NCBI RefSeq assembly: GCF_001042595.1
Contig: NZ_AP012326.1
Coordinates: 992,001-1,056,000 of the forward strand
Direction of reading: 5' to 3'
From: Bifidobacterium dentium JCM 1195 = DSM 20436
GTDB taxonomy: Bacteria; Actinomycetota; Actinomycetes; Actinomycetales; Bifidobacteriaceae
Length of the DNA: 64,000 nucleotides
Positions 9,864 to 18,210 of this stretch are shown here, piece by piece. The stretch's first letter is position 1, and each line of letters begins with the position of its first letter. A model generated the notes under the pieces. It was not told where the DNA came from, made no database searches, and saw nothing but the letters and a program-made list of their open reading frames with translations. The position numbers were made by a program, and so were the translations under genes.

Positions 9864-10760
9864 CTATGCCATAATCGTCCACAATTGCACGATCACCATG
9901 TAGATGGCCACCATGTGGCAGGCATATCCGGCTACGGTCCCCAGATGGAAGATTTCATGGAACCCAAACACCTTCGGCCATGGGTCGGGTTTTCTCAGGC
10001 CGTAGACGATGGCTCCGGCGATATAGCAGGCGCCGCCGGCGGCAAGCAGCACCACGACTGCAGGCCCGGCATACGGGGAAATCCAGAACAGACCCATGAA
10101 GGCGACGCCGGAAACGCCGAAGAAGATGTAGACGATCACATACAACCAACGCGGCGCACTGATCCAGATCACATGGATGACCAGCGCCACGATGGTGCAC
10201 GTCCACATGCCGATGATGATGGAGTCGCGCCAAAATGAGCTGAGGGCGAACGAGACGGGAGTGTATGTTCCCGCGATCAGCAGAAAGATGTTCATGTGGT
10301 CGATGCGACGCAATACGTCGGTGACCCGAGGCGACCAGTCACCCAGATGATAGCAGGCGGAATTGCCGAACAGTACCAACGAGCAGGTCATGAACACCGC
10401 GCACGCCCATTTCAGGCCCGTCCCGTGTGCCAGGCAGATCAGTACGATGCCGGCCGCCAATGCCAATGGTGCGGCGATGGCGTGAAGCCAGCCACGCAAC
10501 ATGGGTTTGGGGCGTCCGTGCACGTCAAGGCGGATCTTGCGTTCGATTTCCGCGGGGACGATGCCTTCGACCTTCGCCGCATGCGCTTCACCTTTGGCGA
10601 TGATCAGCTTGGCTTTCTCGTCGGCCTTTCGTCGGATGTTCTCGGCCTGATTGCGTGCCTTGATTCGAATCACGTCCGCTTTGGCCTGCAACGCCTGTTC
10701 TCGCGCTTCGCTAATTGCGGCGCGTTTTGCCTCTATCTCTGCTTCGGTGGGTTTCGCCAT
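9864..10760 (-). CDS. Hemolysin III family (PAQR-like) membrane protein with coiled-coil extension
   Basis: Seven-pass membrane protein of the HlyIII/YqfA/PAQR superfamily. The family motifs are visible: NSACYHLGDW, DHMNIFLLIAGTYTP and, near the C-terminus, FHLGTVAGYACHM, whose histidines form a putative zinc site. The protein has 298 residues, about 75 more than the usual 210-220. The extra part is a charged, Ala/Glu/Lys/Arg-rich helix (about residues 1-70) that looks like a cytoplasmic coiled coil. GGAGG lies 7 nt before the ATG on the reverse strand. The upstream region, shared with a divergent sensor kinase, carries the nested palindromes at 10775. The biochemical role is unproven. Confidence 0.9.
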   Translation of the reverse strand: MAKPTEAEIEAKRAAISEAREQALQAKADVIRIKARNQAENIRRKADEKAKLIIAKGEAHAAKVEGIVPAEIERKIRLDVHGRPKPMLRGWLHAIAAPLALAAGIVLICLAHGTGLKWACAVFMTCSLVLFGNSACYHLGDWSPRVTDVLRRIDHMNIFLLIAGTYTPVSFALSSFWRDSIIIGMWTCTIVALVIHVIWISAPRWLYVIVYIFFGVSGVAFMGLFWISPYAGPAVVVLLAAGGACYIAGAIVYGLRKPDPWPKVFGFHEIFHLGTVAGYACHMVAIYMVIVQLWTIMA

Positions 10761-10774
10761 CGTGCGCCTCCACT

Positions 10775-10813
10775 ATATGTTACGGAACCGTAACCTACGT
10801 TACCGTAACATAT
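10775..10813. promoter_or_regulatory. Nested palindromes, probable operator between divergent genes
   Basis: The outer arms ATATGTTACGG (10775-10785) and CCGTAACATAT (10803-10813) are exact inverses. Inside lie GTTACGGAACCGTAAC (10779-10794) and GTTACCGTAAC (10799-10809). Four GTTACSG half-sites within 39 bp immediately upstream of the hlyIII-type start suggest a dimeric repressor such as a TetR-type protein, which is not encoded here. Confidence 0.6.
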
Positions 10814-10893
10814 GGATATGTCAAGCGGCATCTTCGCCATACCGACGGACCATGACGCGCGTATCCTCGTGTGCGTTGCGTATGATGGGGTGC

Positions 10894-12378
10894 ATGGCTG
10901 ATTTCTCACATATTCTGACGACTCGACCGGATTTCGATGACGAAGATCGCGAATGGCTGCATCATCTGGTGGCTGACTGGCAGGTAATCGCAGACCTGAG
11001 TTTTGCGGATCTGTTGCTGATTCTGCAGAACGGCGATGGGAAGTACATCATAGCCGAGCAATGCCGACCGTCCACGGTGATGAGTTTGAGGACCGACGAT
11101 GTGGTCGGCGACGAAGTGCCCGCGGATATGACCGGCGAACTCGATGCCGCCATGTGCTCCGAAACGGTGTTCCGTTCCACGGTGCTGCGCAAAGTCGGCA
11201 ACTCTACGGTCTGTAACGTGTATGCGCCCGTACGTCACAATGGCAAGACGCTCGGTCTGGTGGTTCGCGAAACCAATATGGCGACGCGCGAATCGAACGG
11301 CCGGTACGAATCCGAAAGCATCGGTGCAGGCAAGCAGTTGTATGAGATGATTCCGCGAGGTCAGTTCCCGTACCGTAACCCGATCATGAACCAGCGGCAT
11401 AACGCCCGTGTATCCGACGGCTTCATTGTGCTGACGGTTGACGGCATCGTACGTTACGCTTCTCCGAATGCCATCAGCTGCTTCCGTAGGCTCGGCTCGG
11501 TCAGCACGATGCAGGGGGAGTACCTCAGTGAGATCGGTACCAGACTGCTGCATGAGAACGATCCGGTGCTGGAGACGCTGCCGTTGGTCCTGAGCGGCAA
11601 GGCGGCGGTCGATTCCGAGCTGGACGCCAACAAGTCGGCGGTCTCGATGCGCTCATTGCCATTGATGGATACCAATGGACGCTGTGGCGGTATCGTGCTT
11701 TGCCGTGACGTCACCGAACTGCGTCGCCGTGAGAAGGAGTTGCAGACCAAGGATGCGACCATCTCCGAAATCCATCATCGTGTGAAAAACAATCTGCAGG
11801 CGGTTTCCGCGCTGCTCAGGTTGCAGGCACGCAAGACCAAGTCCGAAGAGGTCAAGAAAGAGCTGAAGGAGGCCCAGCGTCGTGTGCAGACCATCGCCAT
11901 GGTGCACGAGGGCCTGAGCCAGACCGCCGACGAGATCGTGGACTATGACAAGGTCATTTCCAGCCTGTTGAAGATGGCCGTCGATTTGGCCACCATGCGC
12001 GACCAGCACATCAACATCGACTTCATCGGCAAGTTCGGCATGATGCCTGCGCAGGATGCCACGCCATTGTCGCTGGTGCTTACGGAATTGATCACCAACT
12101 CCGTGGAGCATGGCTTCGAGGGACGCAAGGATGGCCGTATTACGATTTCCGTGGGTCGTGGTGGCAACAACCTCAATGTTGTGGTCGAGGACGATGGTAC
12201 GGGTCTGGCCAACGAAGAACATGATGGCATGGCACGTTCCTCCGGTTCCGGGTTGGGCACACAAATCATCAACACCTTCGTCACCAATGATTTTGGCGGC
12301 ACCGTGCGTTGGGAGCCACGCCATGGCGGGGGCACCCGGGTGGTGCTGGATATGAAGCTGCGTGCGGCCCAGGACTGA
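10894..12378 (+). CDS. pdtaS: PdtaS-type sensor histidine kinase
   Basis: Cytosolic sensor kinase of the actinobacterial PdtaS type, which normally phosphorylates an ANTAR-domain antiterminator (PdtaR) encoded elsewhere. It has 494 residues from the ATG at 10894. Layout: an N-terminal GAF-like domain (about 1-150, WQVIADLSFADLLL), a PAS domain (about 165-285), a HisKA_2 dimerisation segment with phospho-acceptor histidine (EIHHRVKNNLQAVSALLRLQ) and a HATPase domain (LTELITNSVEHG, EDDGTGL, GSGLGTQI). The longer frame from 10651 lacks a ribosome binding site and antisense-overlaps hlyIII, so it was rejected. No membrane segment is present. Confidence 0.92.
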   Translation: MADFSHILTTRPDFDDEDREWLHHLVADWQVIADLSFADLLLILQNGDGKYIIAEQCRPSTVMSLRTDDVVGDEVPADMTGELDAAMCSETVFRSTVLRKVGNSTVCNVYAPVRHNGKTLGLVVRETNMATRESNGRYESESIGAGKQLYEMIPRGQFPYRNPIMNQRHNARVSDGFIVLTVDGIVRYASPNAISCFRRLGSVSTMQGEYLSEIGTRLLHENDPVLETLPLVLSGKAAVDSELDANKSAVSMRSLPLMDTNGRCGGIVLCRDVTELRRREKELQTKDATISEIHHRVKNNLQAVSALLRLQARKTKSEEVKKELKEAQRRVQTIAMVHEGLSQTADEIVDYDKVISSLLKMAVDLATMRDQHINIDFIGKFGMMPAQDATPLSLVLTELITNSVEHGFEGRKDGRITISVGRGGNNLNVVVEDDGTGLANEEHDGMARSSGSGLGTQIINTFVTNDFGGTVRWEPRHGGGTRVVLDMKLRAAQD

Positions 12379-12407
12379 CCCGGGACGAGCTGTACCGAAA
12401 AAAACGA

Positions 12408-12448
12408 AAGGCCGGTCGGATTCAATCCTTGTGAATCCGACCGGCCTT
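12408..12448. terminator. Bidirectional terminator between pdtaS and whiB1
   Basis: A perfect 17-bp stem, AAGGCCGGTCGGATTCA (12408-12424) with TGAATCCGACCGGCCTT (12432-12448), stands between convergent genes. An A-run on its left supplies a U-tract for the reverse direction. Confidence 0.85.
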
Positions 12449-12480
12449 ATGATTACGATCGATGTGGGCCGAAAACCGTG

Positions 12481-12759
12481 TCAGACCTGCATCTGCATAG
12501 CCTGGGAACGGCGTGCCCGCATGGCACGACGCTTCAGGGCGCGGCGCTCATCCTCACTGAGGCCTCCCCAAACGCCATAATCCTGGTTGGTGTCGAGCGC
12601 GCACTTCAGGCACGCATCAATCACCTTGCAGGTACGGCAGACGGCTTTGGCCTCTTCAATTTGCTGATAGGCGGCACCGGTGTTACCGACCGGGAAAAAC
12701 AGCTCCGGATCCTTGTCACGGCACGCGGCCTTGGCTCGCCAGTCAAAAGCACTGCTCAT
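12481..12759 (-). CDS. whiB1: WhiB-family iron-sulfur regulator (WhiB1-like)
   Basis: Small [4Fe-4S] transcription factor that binds the primary sigma factor and responds to redox or NO. It has 92 residues from the ATG at 12759, preceded by AGGAGGAAGG. Four cysteines are present: one in AACRDKDPELFFP, two in VCRTCKVIDAC and the last of that run, followed by the GVWGG turn and a basic tail (ERRALKRRAMRARR). The match to mycobacterial WhiB1 is close. The longer frame to 12834 adds residues lacking a ribosome binding site. Its position next to cell-envelope genes fits a regulator of growth or division. Confidence 0.93.
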   Translation of the reverse strand: MSSAFDWRAKAACRDKDPELFFPVGNTGAAYQQIEEAKAVCRTCKVIDACLKCALDTNQDYGVWGGLSEDERRALKRRAMRARRSQAMQMQV

Positions 12760-12843
12760 ATATTCGCCTTCCTCCTGCCTTAGTGGCACTGTAAGTCTGT
12801 TACTCAGATAACCACGAATCACACGACTTTTCAAGAGTCCTTG

Positions 12844-14667
12844 CTAAAAAGAATCACTCGGGTCTGCGAAATCCTTCCGTTCCACGCACTGGACAAGACA
12901 GGCCGACGCCTGACGTATGAACACTGCACGGCCGGCGATCATGTAATCATCGGGTTCGAATCCATCCAGTATCGGGCCCGGAATGCCGTTCATCAGGTCA
13001 TTGGTCCGATCTCCGGTCGGGAACACGATACGGGTGGGGCATCGGTCAGCGAGTACGGCATTCGGCTTCTCCACGGCGCAGATTACGGTGACATCGGGAT
13101 CCGCCAATGCCATGCGCAGGTCGTTGGCCGCATCATCGGTGCGAAATGGATCGAGCAGATCGTCGGCGTCGTCCACGAACCAGGCAAGACGCCCGTGGCC
13201 TTCGGAAACGTAGGTATCGCGCGTATGCCGGGCATCATGGTTTTCCCTGCCGGTATGGTAGACGTTCCGTATCTTGTAGGTGTATCGCACCATGCGCATG
13301 CCGCTCAGATACAACTGCGATGCGCAATGCAGCAGAAGATTCGTCTTGCCGCGGCCATAGGCGCCGATGATGGCGATATTGCCGTGAGCGATGTCCAGGG
13401 AGATAGGCTCGACGACGACGCCGTTATCCGCCAGTGCGAACGGTATGCCATGCCAAGGTTCATCGCCGAGCATCCGCAAATCCCGCATGGTCACATGTTC
13501 GGCGAGCGGTGCCGAAAAGAGAGGTTGTTGGAGCGTGCATCCATGGAAGCGTGCGGCGGTGTCGATGGCATCGACCAATGTCTCAACATGACGTACCGCA
13601 CTGCAACGGAACCCCATGACTCGTTGGCCGTCATGGCAGTAGGCGCCTCCCGGCATGGAGGGACTGATGTCTGCGGCGGCATTGGTGCCGATCAATTCGT
13701 GGGATTGCATCCGATCGGTGACTCGTAGGCAGACGTTCAGCGAGATATTGGCCTTCATGTCGGCATGCACCTGCCCCACGGGATTCTGGGTACAGACGAT
13801 CAGATGCATGCCCAGCGACCGCCCCAACGAGGCGAGCCGATTGAGTCGTTGCATGTAGTCGGGCAGCCGATCGCGCAGGGCATGGAATTCATCGATGACC
13901 ACCACGAGCCGTGCCGGTGGATGCTTCAGTTGATTGATGTGCGATACCCGCTCCTCACTGACCAGCGCCTCACGCCGTATCAGTTCCCGTTCGATGGCGT
14001 TCAAGGCACGTATGGCATGCGATAGGTCGAGATCGCATACGTTGCCGACGGTATGGGGCAGATGCTCCAACATGTTGAACGTCGATCCGCCCTTGAAATC
14101 AAGAAAGACGAAATGCAATGCCTCCGGACTGTACCGTATGGACAGTGCCATGCACCAACTGATGAGCAGAGCGGACTTTCCCGATCCGGTGGTGCCGGCC
14201 ACCATGGCATGAGGTCCGGCGTGAACCAGATCGATCGCGAACGGTGCATGAGCAGTCATGCCGATGTCGCAGCCGGAGGAATTGGTCTCGAACCAGCGGC
14301 GTACTATGCTACGCCATATCAACGGATCGTCATCGAGATGATGCAATTGCTCGAAGTCGATGCAGGGAATTCGTGAGAGATCGGACGACGACCGGCTCGA
14401 TTGCCAGGCCACGTCGGGCGATGTCTGGCTGTTGGAGATGCCGGTATCCGCCTGCGACGTCGCCTGACGGGCACGTCTCGACCGTATCGCCATCACGGCC
14501 AGCGACAGTGCGCTGCCGAGCAATCCCGGAGCAAGCATCAGCACATACAGCCAGTGACGTTGCATGCACATGATGATCAGCATGACGAACTGCGCCAGTA
14601 CCGGAGTGGACCAACTGAGCAACATGAGCCGGTCATCGTCGAGTTGGGGATGGTGAGCGTTGTTCAT
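12844..14667 (-). CDS. FtsK/SpoIIIE-type ATPase with two nucleotide sites (EccC-like)
   Basis: Membrane-anchored motor ATPase with 607 residues. Two adjacent membrane helices near the N-terminus (about residues 18-60) are followed by an FtsK/SpoIIIE domain with Walker A AGTTGSGKSALL (about residue 158) and Walker B RLVVVIDEFHAL. A second, divergent ATPase domain has the loop GAYGRGKT (about 432). Two tandem ATPase domains behind a two-helix anchor resemble EccC/EssC of type VII secretion, but no WXG100 or other ESX gene is in the window, so a DNA translocase is also possible. The start is uncertain: ATG at 14667 has no clear ribosome binding site, and TTG at 14703 is an alternative. It lies downstream of two LCP genes. 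Confidence 0.85.
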   Translation of the reverse strand: MNNAHHPQLDDDRLMLLSWSTPVLAQFVMLIIMCMQRHWLYVLMLAPGLLGSALSLAVMAIRSRRARQATSQADTGISNSQTSPDVAWQSSRSSSDLSRIPCIDFEQLHHLDDDPLIWRSIVRRWFETNSSGCDIGMTAHAPFAIDLVHAGPHAMVAGTTGSGKSALLISWCMALSIRYSPEALHFVFLDFKGGSTFNMLEHLPHTVGNVCDLDLSHAIRALNAIERELIRREALVSEERVSHINQLKHPPARLVVVIDEFHALRDRLPDYMQRLNRLASLGRSLGMHLIVCTQNPVGQVHADMKANISLNVCLRVTDRMQSHELIGTNAAADISPSMPGGAYCHDGQRVMGFRCSAVRHVETLVDAIDTAARFHGCTLQQPLFSAPLAEHVTMRDLRMLGDEPWHGIPFALADNGVVVEPISLDIAHGNIAIIGAYGRGKTNLLLHCASQLYLSGMRMVRYTYKIRNVYHTGRENHDARHTRDTYVSEGHGRLAWFVDDADDLLDPFRTDDAANDLRMALADPDVTVICAVEKPNAVLADRCPTRIVFPTGDRTNDLMNGIPGPILDGFEPDDYMIAGRAVFIRQASACLVQCVERKDFADPSDSF

Positions 14668-14760
14668 GACGGCAGTCTGGACGCCGCCACGAACAAGGAG
14701 CAAGTCGAATCGGGGGTTGTGGTCGGAGGACGTGGGTTATCCACATCCTCCGGCGTGTCG

Positions 14761-16143
14761 TCAGCTTTGCTCGGCCAGCGTTCCCACGGTGCCGGAGGCA
14801 TGCTTGCCCGTTGCGAGCTGCGAGAACAGATCGAGATTCTTCTGCTCATCGAGCAGTACGCTCGAGCCGACGCCGTCGACATAATAATCGGGATCCGTCC
14901 AATACACGCTTCCCGAGATGCCCTTGTCTCCGGATGCGCTCTTGAACGCCAACGCCATGCGCAGCAGGGAAGCGGTGGAAGCCTTCTCATCCACCGTCAC
15001 GGAACTCAATGCGGCCTGGGCCACGGTTTTGGCCTTGGCGAAGTTCATCAGGGTCTGTCGGGACGCGGCCTTTTTGACGATGGCGTTAATGACCTGTCGT
15101 TGCCGCGCCGCGCGGCCGAAATCACCTTGTGCATCGGCGTAACGCATACGGGAGAACGCCAAAGCGGTGTTGCCGTCCGCGGTATGGCAGCCGGCGGTCC
15201 AATTCAGACTCGAATACGGATCGTCCACATCTTGGTCGTAGCACAGTTCGACCCCGCCAAGCGCGTCCACGACCTTGACCAGGCCACCAAACTGGATCAA
15301 CGCGACATGGTTGATCTTCTGTCCGGTGATGTCCTCGACCTCGTTGACCAATTGCTTGCCGCTATACAGCTGGGCGACGGCATTGATTTTCATATACTGC
15401 TGATCGATCTCCACCAAGGAATCGCGAGGAATGGAAATCAGCGACGAAGGGCCTGACGCCGGTTTGGTCAGTACCAGAATCGTATCGGTGCGAAAACCGG
15501 TGACCTCTCCGGTGTCGCCGGTGGTGCCGTCTCGTTCGTCGGATCCGAGAATGAGCCAGCTTTCCCCAGCCGTATCAGCCTTGCTTGTGAGCCAGGATTT
15601 CTTGTTGAGCTGGCCGTCCACCCAGTTCCAAGCGGAGAAAACGGACAGTCCGAGCGCCATGATCAGCACCAACAGGACCGTGAGTGCTATGCGGCCGGGA
15701 TTATGGCGGTTGCGTGACTTCATCTTTACGGCCGATGCCGTGCCTGCGGAGACTCCCCGTGCAGCGGGGGCGGAGGATGCCCTGCTGATCTGAGTCGTTC
15801 CCCGCACCTGCCCTGTTCGCGCGTTTGCCGGAGCGAATGAGGCTGGGGTTTGGCTCGCATGCGTCCGGTCACCATGTGATTGGGTGTCGCGGTTTGAGGG
15901 AGTGATGCGGCGAGGGGCATTGGAAGGACGGGTCGCGGACGGTTGGAAACTACGTGGGACGTCACCTGACACACCCGTGCCGGAACGCGCCGGCTTCGCA
16001 GCAGGGGAAAAGCTGGGAATCTGCGAAGCCGCACCTTGGGCCGCCGGCTTGCGTGACTGTGATGTCGATTTTCGACGCCCTGCGGACGGAATGAAGCTTG
16101 GCGGTGTCCCGTGCGGCTCCGTGCCGCCGGTTTCTTCGGTCAT
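14761..16143 (-). CDS. LytR-CpsA-Psr (LCP) family cell-wall ligase
   Basis: Transfers undecaprenyl-linked glycopolymers to peptidoglycan on the outer face of the membrane. It has 460 residues from the ATG at 16143 (GGAGGA 5 nt upstream). A long disordered, Ser/Pro/Arg-rich cytoplasmic N-terminus (about 1-150) is followed by one membrane helix (IALTVLLVLIMALGLSVFSA). The LCP domain carries GSDERDGTTGDTGEVTGFRTD, SIPRDSLVEID, INHVALIQFGGLVKVVDALGG and FSRMRYADAQGDFGRAARQR; the conserved Asp and Arg residues are present. A second LCP gene lies directly upstream on the same strand, suggesting paralogues with different acceptors. Confidence 0.94.
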   Translation of the reverse strand: MTEETGGTEPHGTPPSFIPSAGRRKSTSQSRKPAAQGAASQIPSFSPAAKPARSGTGVSGDVPRSFQPSATRPSNAPRRITPSNRDTQSHGDRTHASQTPASFAPANARTGQVRGTTQISRASSAPAARGVSAGTASAVKMKSRNRHNPGRIALTVLLVLIMALGLSVFSAWNWVDGQLNKKSWLTSKADTAGESWLILGSDERDGTTGDTGEVTGFRTDTILVLTKPASGPSSLISIPRDSLVEIDQQYMKINAVAQLYSGKQLVNEVEDITGQKINHVALIQFGGLVKVVDALGGVELCYDQDVDDPYSSLNWTAGCHTADGNTALAFSRMRYADAQGDFGRAARQRQVINAIVKKAASRQTLMNFAKAKTVAQAALSSVTVDEKASTASLLRMALAFKSASGDKGISGSVYWTDPDYYVDGVGSSVLLDEQKNLDLFSQLATGKHASGTVGTLAEQS

Positions 16144-16212
16144 AGTTCCTCCAGTACGAATCGTCCCTACACCCATTTACACCGAGTGGAACCGGGAAGA
16201 GTCGTCAACGGC

Positions 16213-17604
16213 CTAGTTCTTTGCCGGAACGGCACATACCGTGGCATTCAGATAACGGTCTGCGATGCCGATGTACTGACCGGTGGTTGCATCATGAATC
16301 GAACCATCTTCCGGATCGACGGTGCCGCCGGTGTTCGGGTCGATCAGTGTGCCGTCGGCTCGGGTGATGAGGCCGGTCGTCGCGTCGGGGGTTTCGGTGG
16401 ATTGCGCCTGTTCGCCGGAATTCTCATCGGTGTTCTGGGATTCAGTGGTGCCGTCGGTGGTCGTCGAATCAGTGCTGGTTGCGTTTGTCTCGGTTGATTC
16501 GAAGAGCGACTTGCCTTCACGCATCTTGGCCCATACTTCGTCGGCGTTATCGGCCCAAACGGATCGGTTTGGATCGGACGGCGCCGCGACCACTGGGACG
16601 GTCTGCGTGTACAGGTGCGACATGTTGAAGTTCTTCAGGCTCATGGCCAGGCCGACCAGAGCGGCGGTGTCGGCCATGCCTTCGGAGATATTGAGGGATT
16701 CCAGTGCGGATTTCGCCAACTGGTACAGCTGTGCCGTATCCGTGAACAGGTTCTTGCTCAGGGCTTCGCTCATCAACTGTTTGATCAGATACTGCTGGCG
16801 CGTGGTGCGGGCGGTATCCGAACCATCTCCCAAGGTGTAGCGGGTACGGGCGTACTGCGTGGCCTGAGTGCCGTCGAGATGCTGCATACCCTTTGACAGC
16901 TGCAACGTGGAGTAGGGGTCATCGATATCCTGCGGCACGCAGATGTCGACGCCGCCGATGGCATCGATCATCTTCACCAGACCGGCGAAATCGACGACGA
17001 TGAAATTCTGGATGTTAAGGCCGGTCAGACTGTTCACGGCGTTTAGCGTGCAGCTGGCCGCAGAGGCCAGATCGCCGCCGGTCTGGTATGCGCCGGCGAA
17101 GATCGAGTTGAACATCACGCCGTATTGCGCGGGAATGGTGCCCTTGGAAGTCTCACATTGTGGAACGTCGACCAAGGAATCGCGGGGGATGGATACCAGA
17201 TTGATGGCCGAGCGGTCGGCGGAAATCTGCAGCATCATGGCAGTGTCGGCCTGATGATTGCCCGTCATGTCGCCGCCGATGGCCTGGTTCCCCTCACCGT
17301 CACGCGAGTCCTGACCGAGTAGCAGGATTTCGATCGGCTTGCCGGAATTCGGATCGATGATGGTCGGTTCGGCCGACACGGATCCTTGTCCGATCACATC
17401 CACCTTCTGGTGCTGAATGACATTGTCCACGTCCAGCCATGTCGCGGCGGCTGCGGTTCCCGCGAACACCAGCATGGCCACGATGACCGATGCGACCACG
17501 GTCCGCGCGCGATGCTGCACGCGGTACCCGAGGCTGTGCCTTGGATTGGAGTCGCGCAGGCCATTGATGTTAGGAAGCTTGTTGCCGGCAGGAGAAGAGG
17601 TCAC
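16213..17604 (-). CDS. LytR-CpsA-Psr (LCP) family cell-wall ligase
   Basis: Second LCP protein, 463 residues, starting at GTG 17604 with AGGAAGG 7 nt upstream; the ATG at 17664 lacks a ribosome binding site. It has a short cytoplasmic N-terminus, one membrane helix (about 34-54) and then the LCP domain with LLGQDSRDGEGN, SIPRDSLVDVP, LNIQNFIVVDFAGLVKMIDA and YARTRYTLGDGSDTARTTRQ. The C-terminus is a Thr/Ser/Asp-rich linker and a short tail with repeated glycine and aspartate. It is transcribed divergently from whiB2 across a 270-bp region and is probably co-transcribed with the LCP gene at 14761. Confidence 0.94.
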   Translation of the reverse strand: MTSSPAGNKLPNINGLRDSNPRHSLGYRVQHRARTVVASVIVAMLVFAGTAAAATWLDVDNVIQHQKVDVIGQGSVSAEPTIIDPNSGKPIEILLLGQDSRDGEGNQAIGGDMTGNHQADTAMMLQISADRSAINLVSIPRDSLVDVPQCETSKGTIPAQYGVMFNSIFAGAYQTGGDLASAASCTLNAVNSLTGLNIQNFIVVDFAGLVKMIDAIGGVDICVPQDIDDPYSTLQLSKGMQHLDGTQATQYARTRYTLGDGSDTARTTRQQYLIKQLMSEALSKNLFTDTAQLYQLAKSALESLNISEGMADTAALVGLAMSLKNFNMSHLYTQTVPVVAAPSDPNRSVWADNADEVWAKMREGKSLFESTETNATSTDSTTTDGTTESQNTDENSGEQAQSTETPDATTGLITRADGTLIDPNTGGTVDPEDGSIHDATTGQYIGIADRYLNATVCAVPAKN

Positions 17605-17804
17605 GGTATCGCCTTCCTGATCTTGAAGTACTCGCGTCGATCGTTCGACGCACCCTGAAAACATATAACACTACTAAAGCATGTGATTATAGGCCCATCA
17701 CATGAGATTCACCGATTCTACGGCAAATCACCTTATCCGCGTGGACAAGAAGGAAGGGTGTACCACATCACGCCGAAAGCAAGGGTATTGACACGTCATG
17801 AAAT

Positions 17805-17833
17805 TTGACAAAAGCAAATTGCATGTGTGTAAT
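17805..17833 (+). promoter_or_regulatory. Promoter of whiB2-like gene
   Basis: TTGACA (17805-17810), 17-bp spacer, TGTAAT (17828-17833): near-consensus sigma-70 type, 45 bp before the ATG. The 17605-17878 gap between divergent genes holds this promoter and no gene. Confidence 0.7.
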
Positions 17834-17878
17834 TTATGACGTTGCAGAAGGTGCACATTATAGATAAAGGAGGGACGC

Positions 17879-18178
17879 ATGTGGGGCGTTGTCGGCGATT
17901 CCTCCGAAAATCCGCTTGCTGAACTATGGGGGCTGTTCAAGCAGGATGATGATGTGTCATGGCAGCACAAGGCGTTATGCTCGCAAACCGATCCGGAAGC
18001 GTTCTTCCCTGAAAAAGGCGGTTCCACCAGAGACGCCAAGCGGGTATGCGCACAATGCGAGGTTCGTGAACAATGCCTCAAATGGGCCATCGACCATGAC
18101 GAACGGTTCGGCATCTGGGGCGGCATGAGCGAACGTGAACGTCGTCGGTACAAGAAAGAACGTAGGGAGCGTGCGTGA
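17879..18178 (+). CDS. WhiB-family iron-sulfur regulator (WhiB2/WhmD-like)
   Basis: 99-residue Wbl protein. Cluster cysteines are in ALCSQTDPEAFFP, VCAQCEVREQC and the last of these, followed by the GIWGG turn and a very basic end (ERRRYKKERRER). AAAGGAGG (17866-17873) precedes the ATG. The N-terminal extension before the first cysteine fits the WhiB2/WhmD subgroup, which controls septation in mycobacteria and streptomycetes; the assignment rests on similarity from memory. It lies directly upstream of the large glycosyltransferase, the same neighbourhood seen in other actinobacteria. Confidence 0.9.
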   Translation: MWGVVGDSSENPLAELWGLFKQDDDVSWQHKALCSQTDPEAFFPEKGGSTRDAKRVCAQCEVREQCLKWAIDHDERFGIWGGMSERERRRYKKERRERA

Positions 18179-18210
18179 CGCATGGCGTTCCGCATGCGTA
18201 CACTTGAGCT

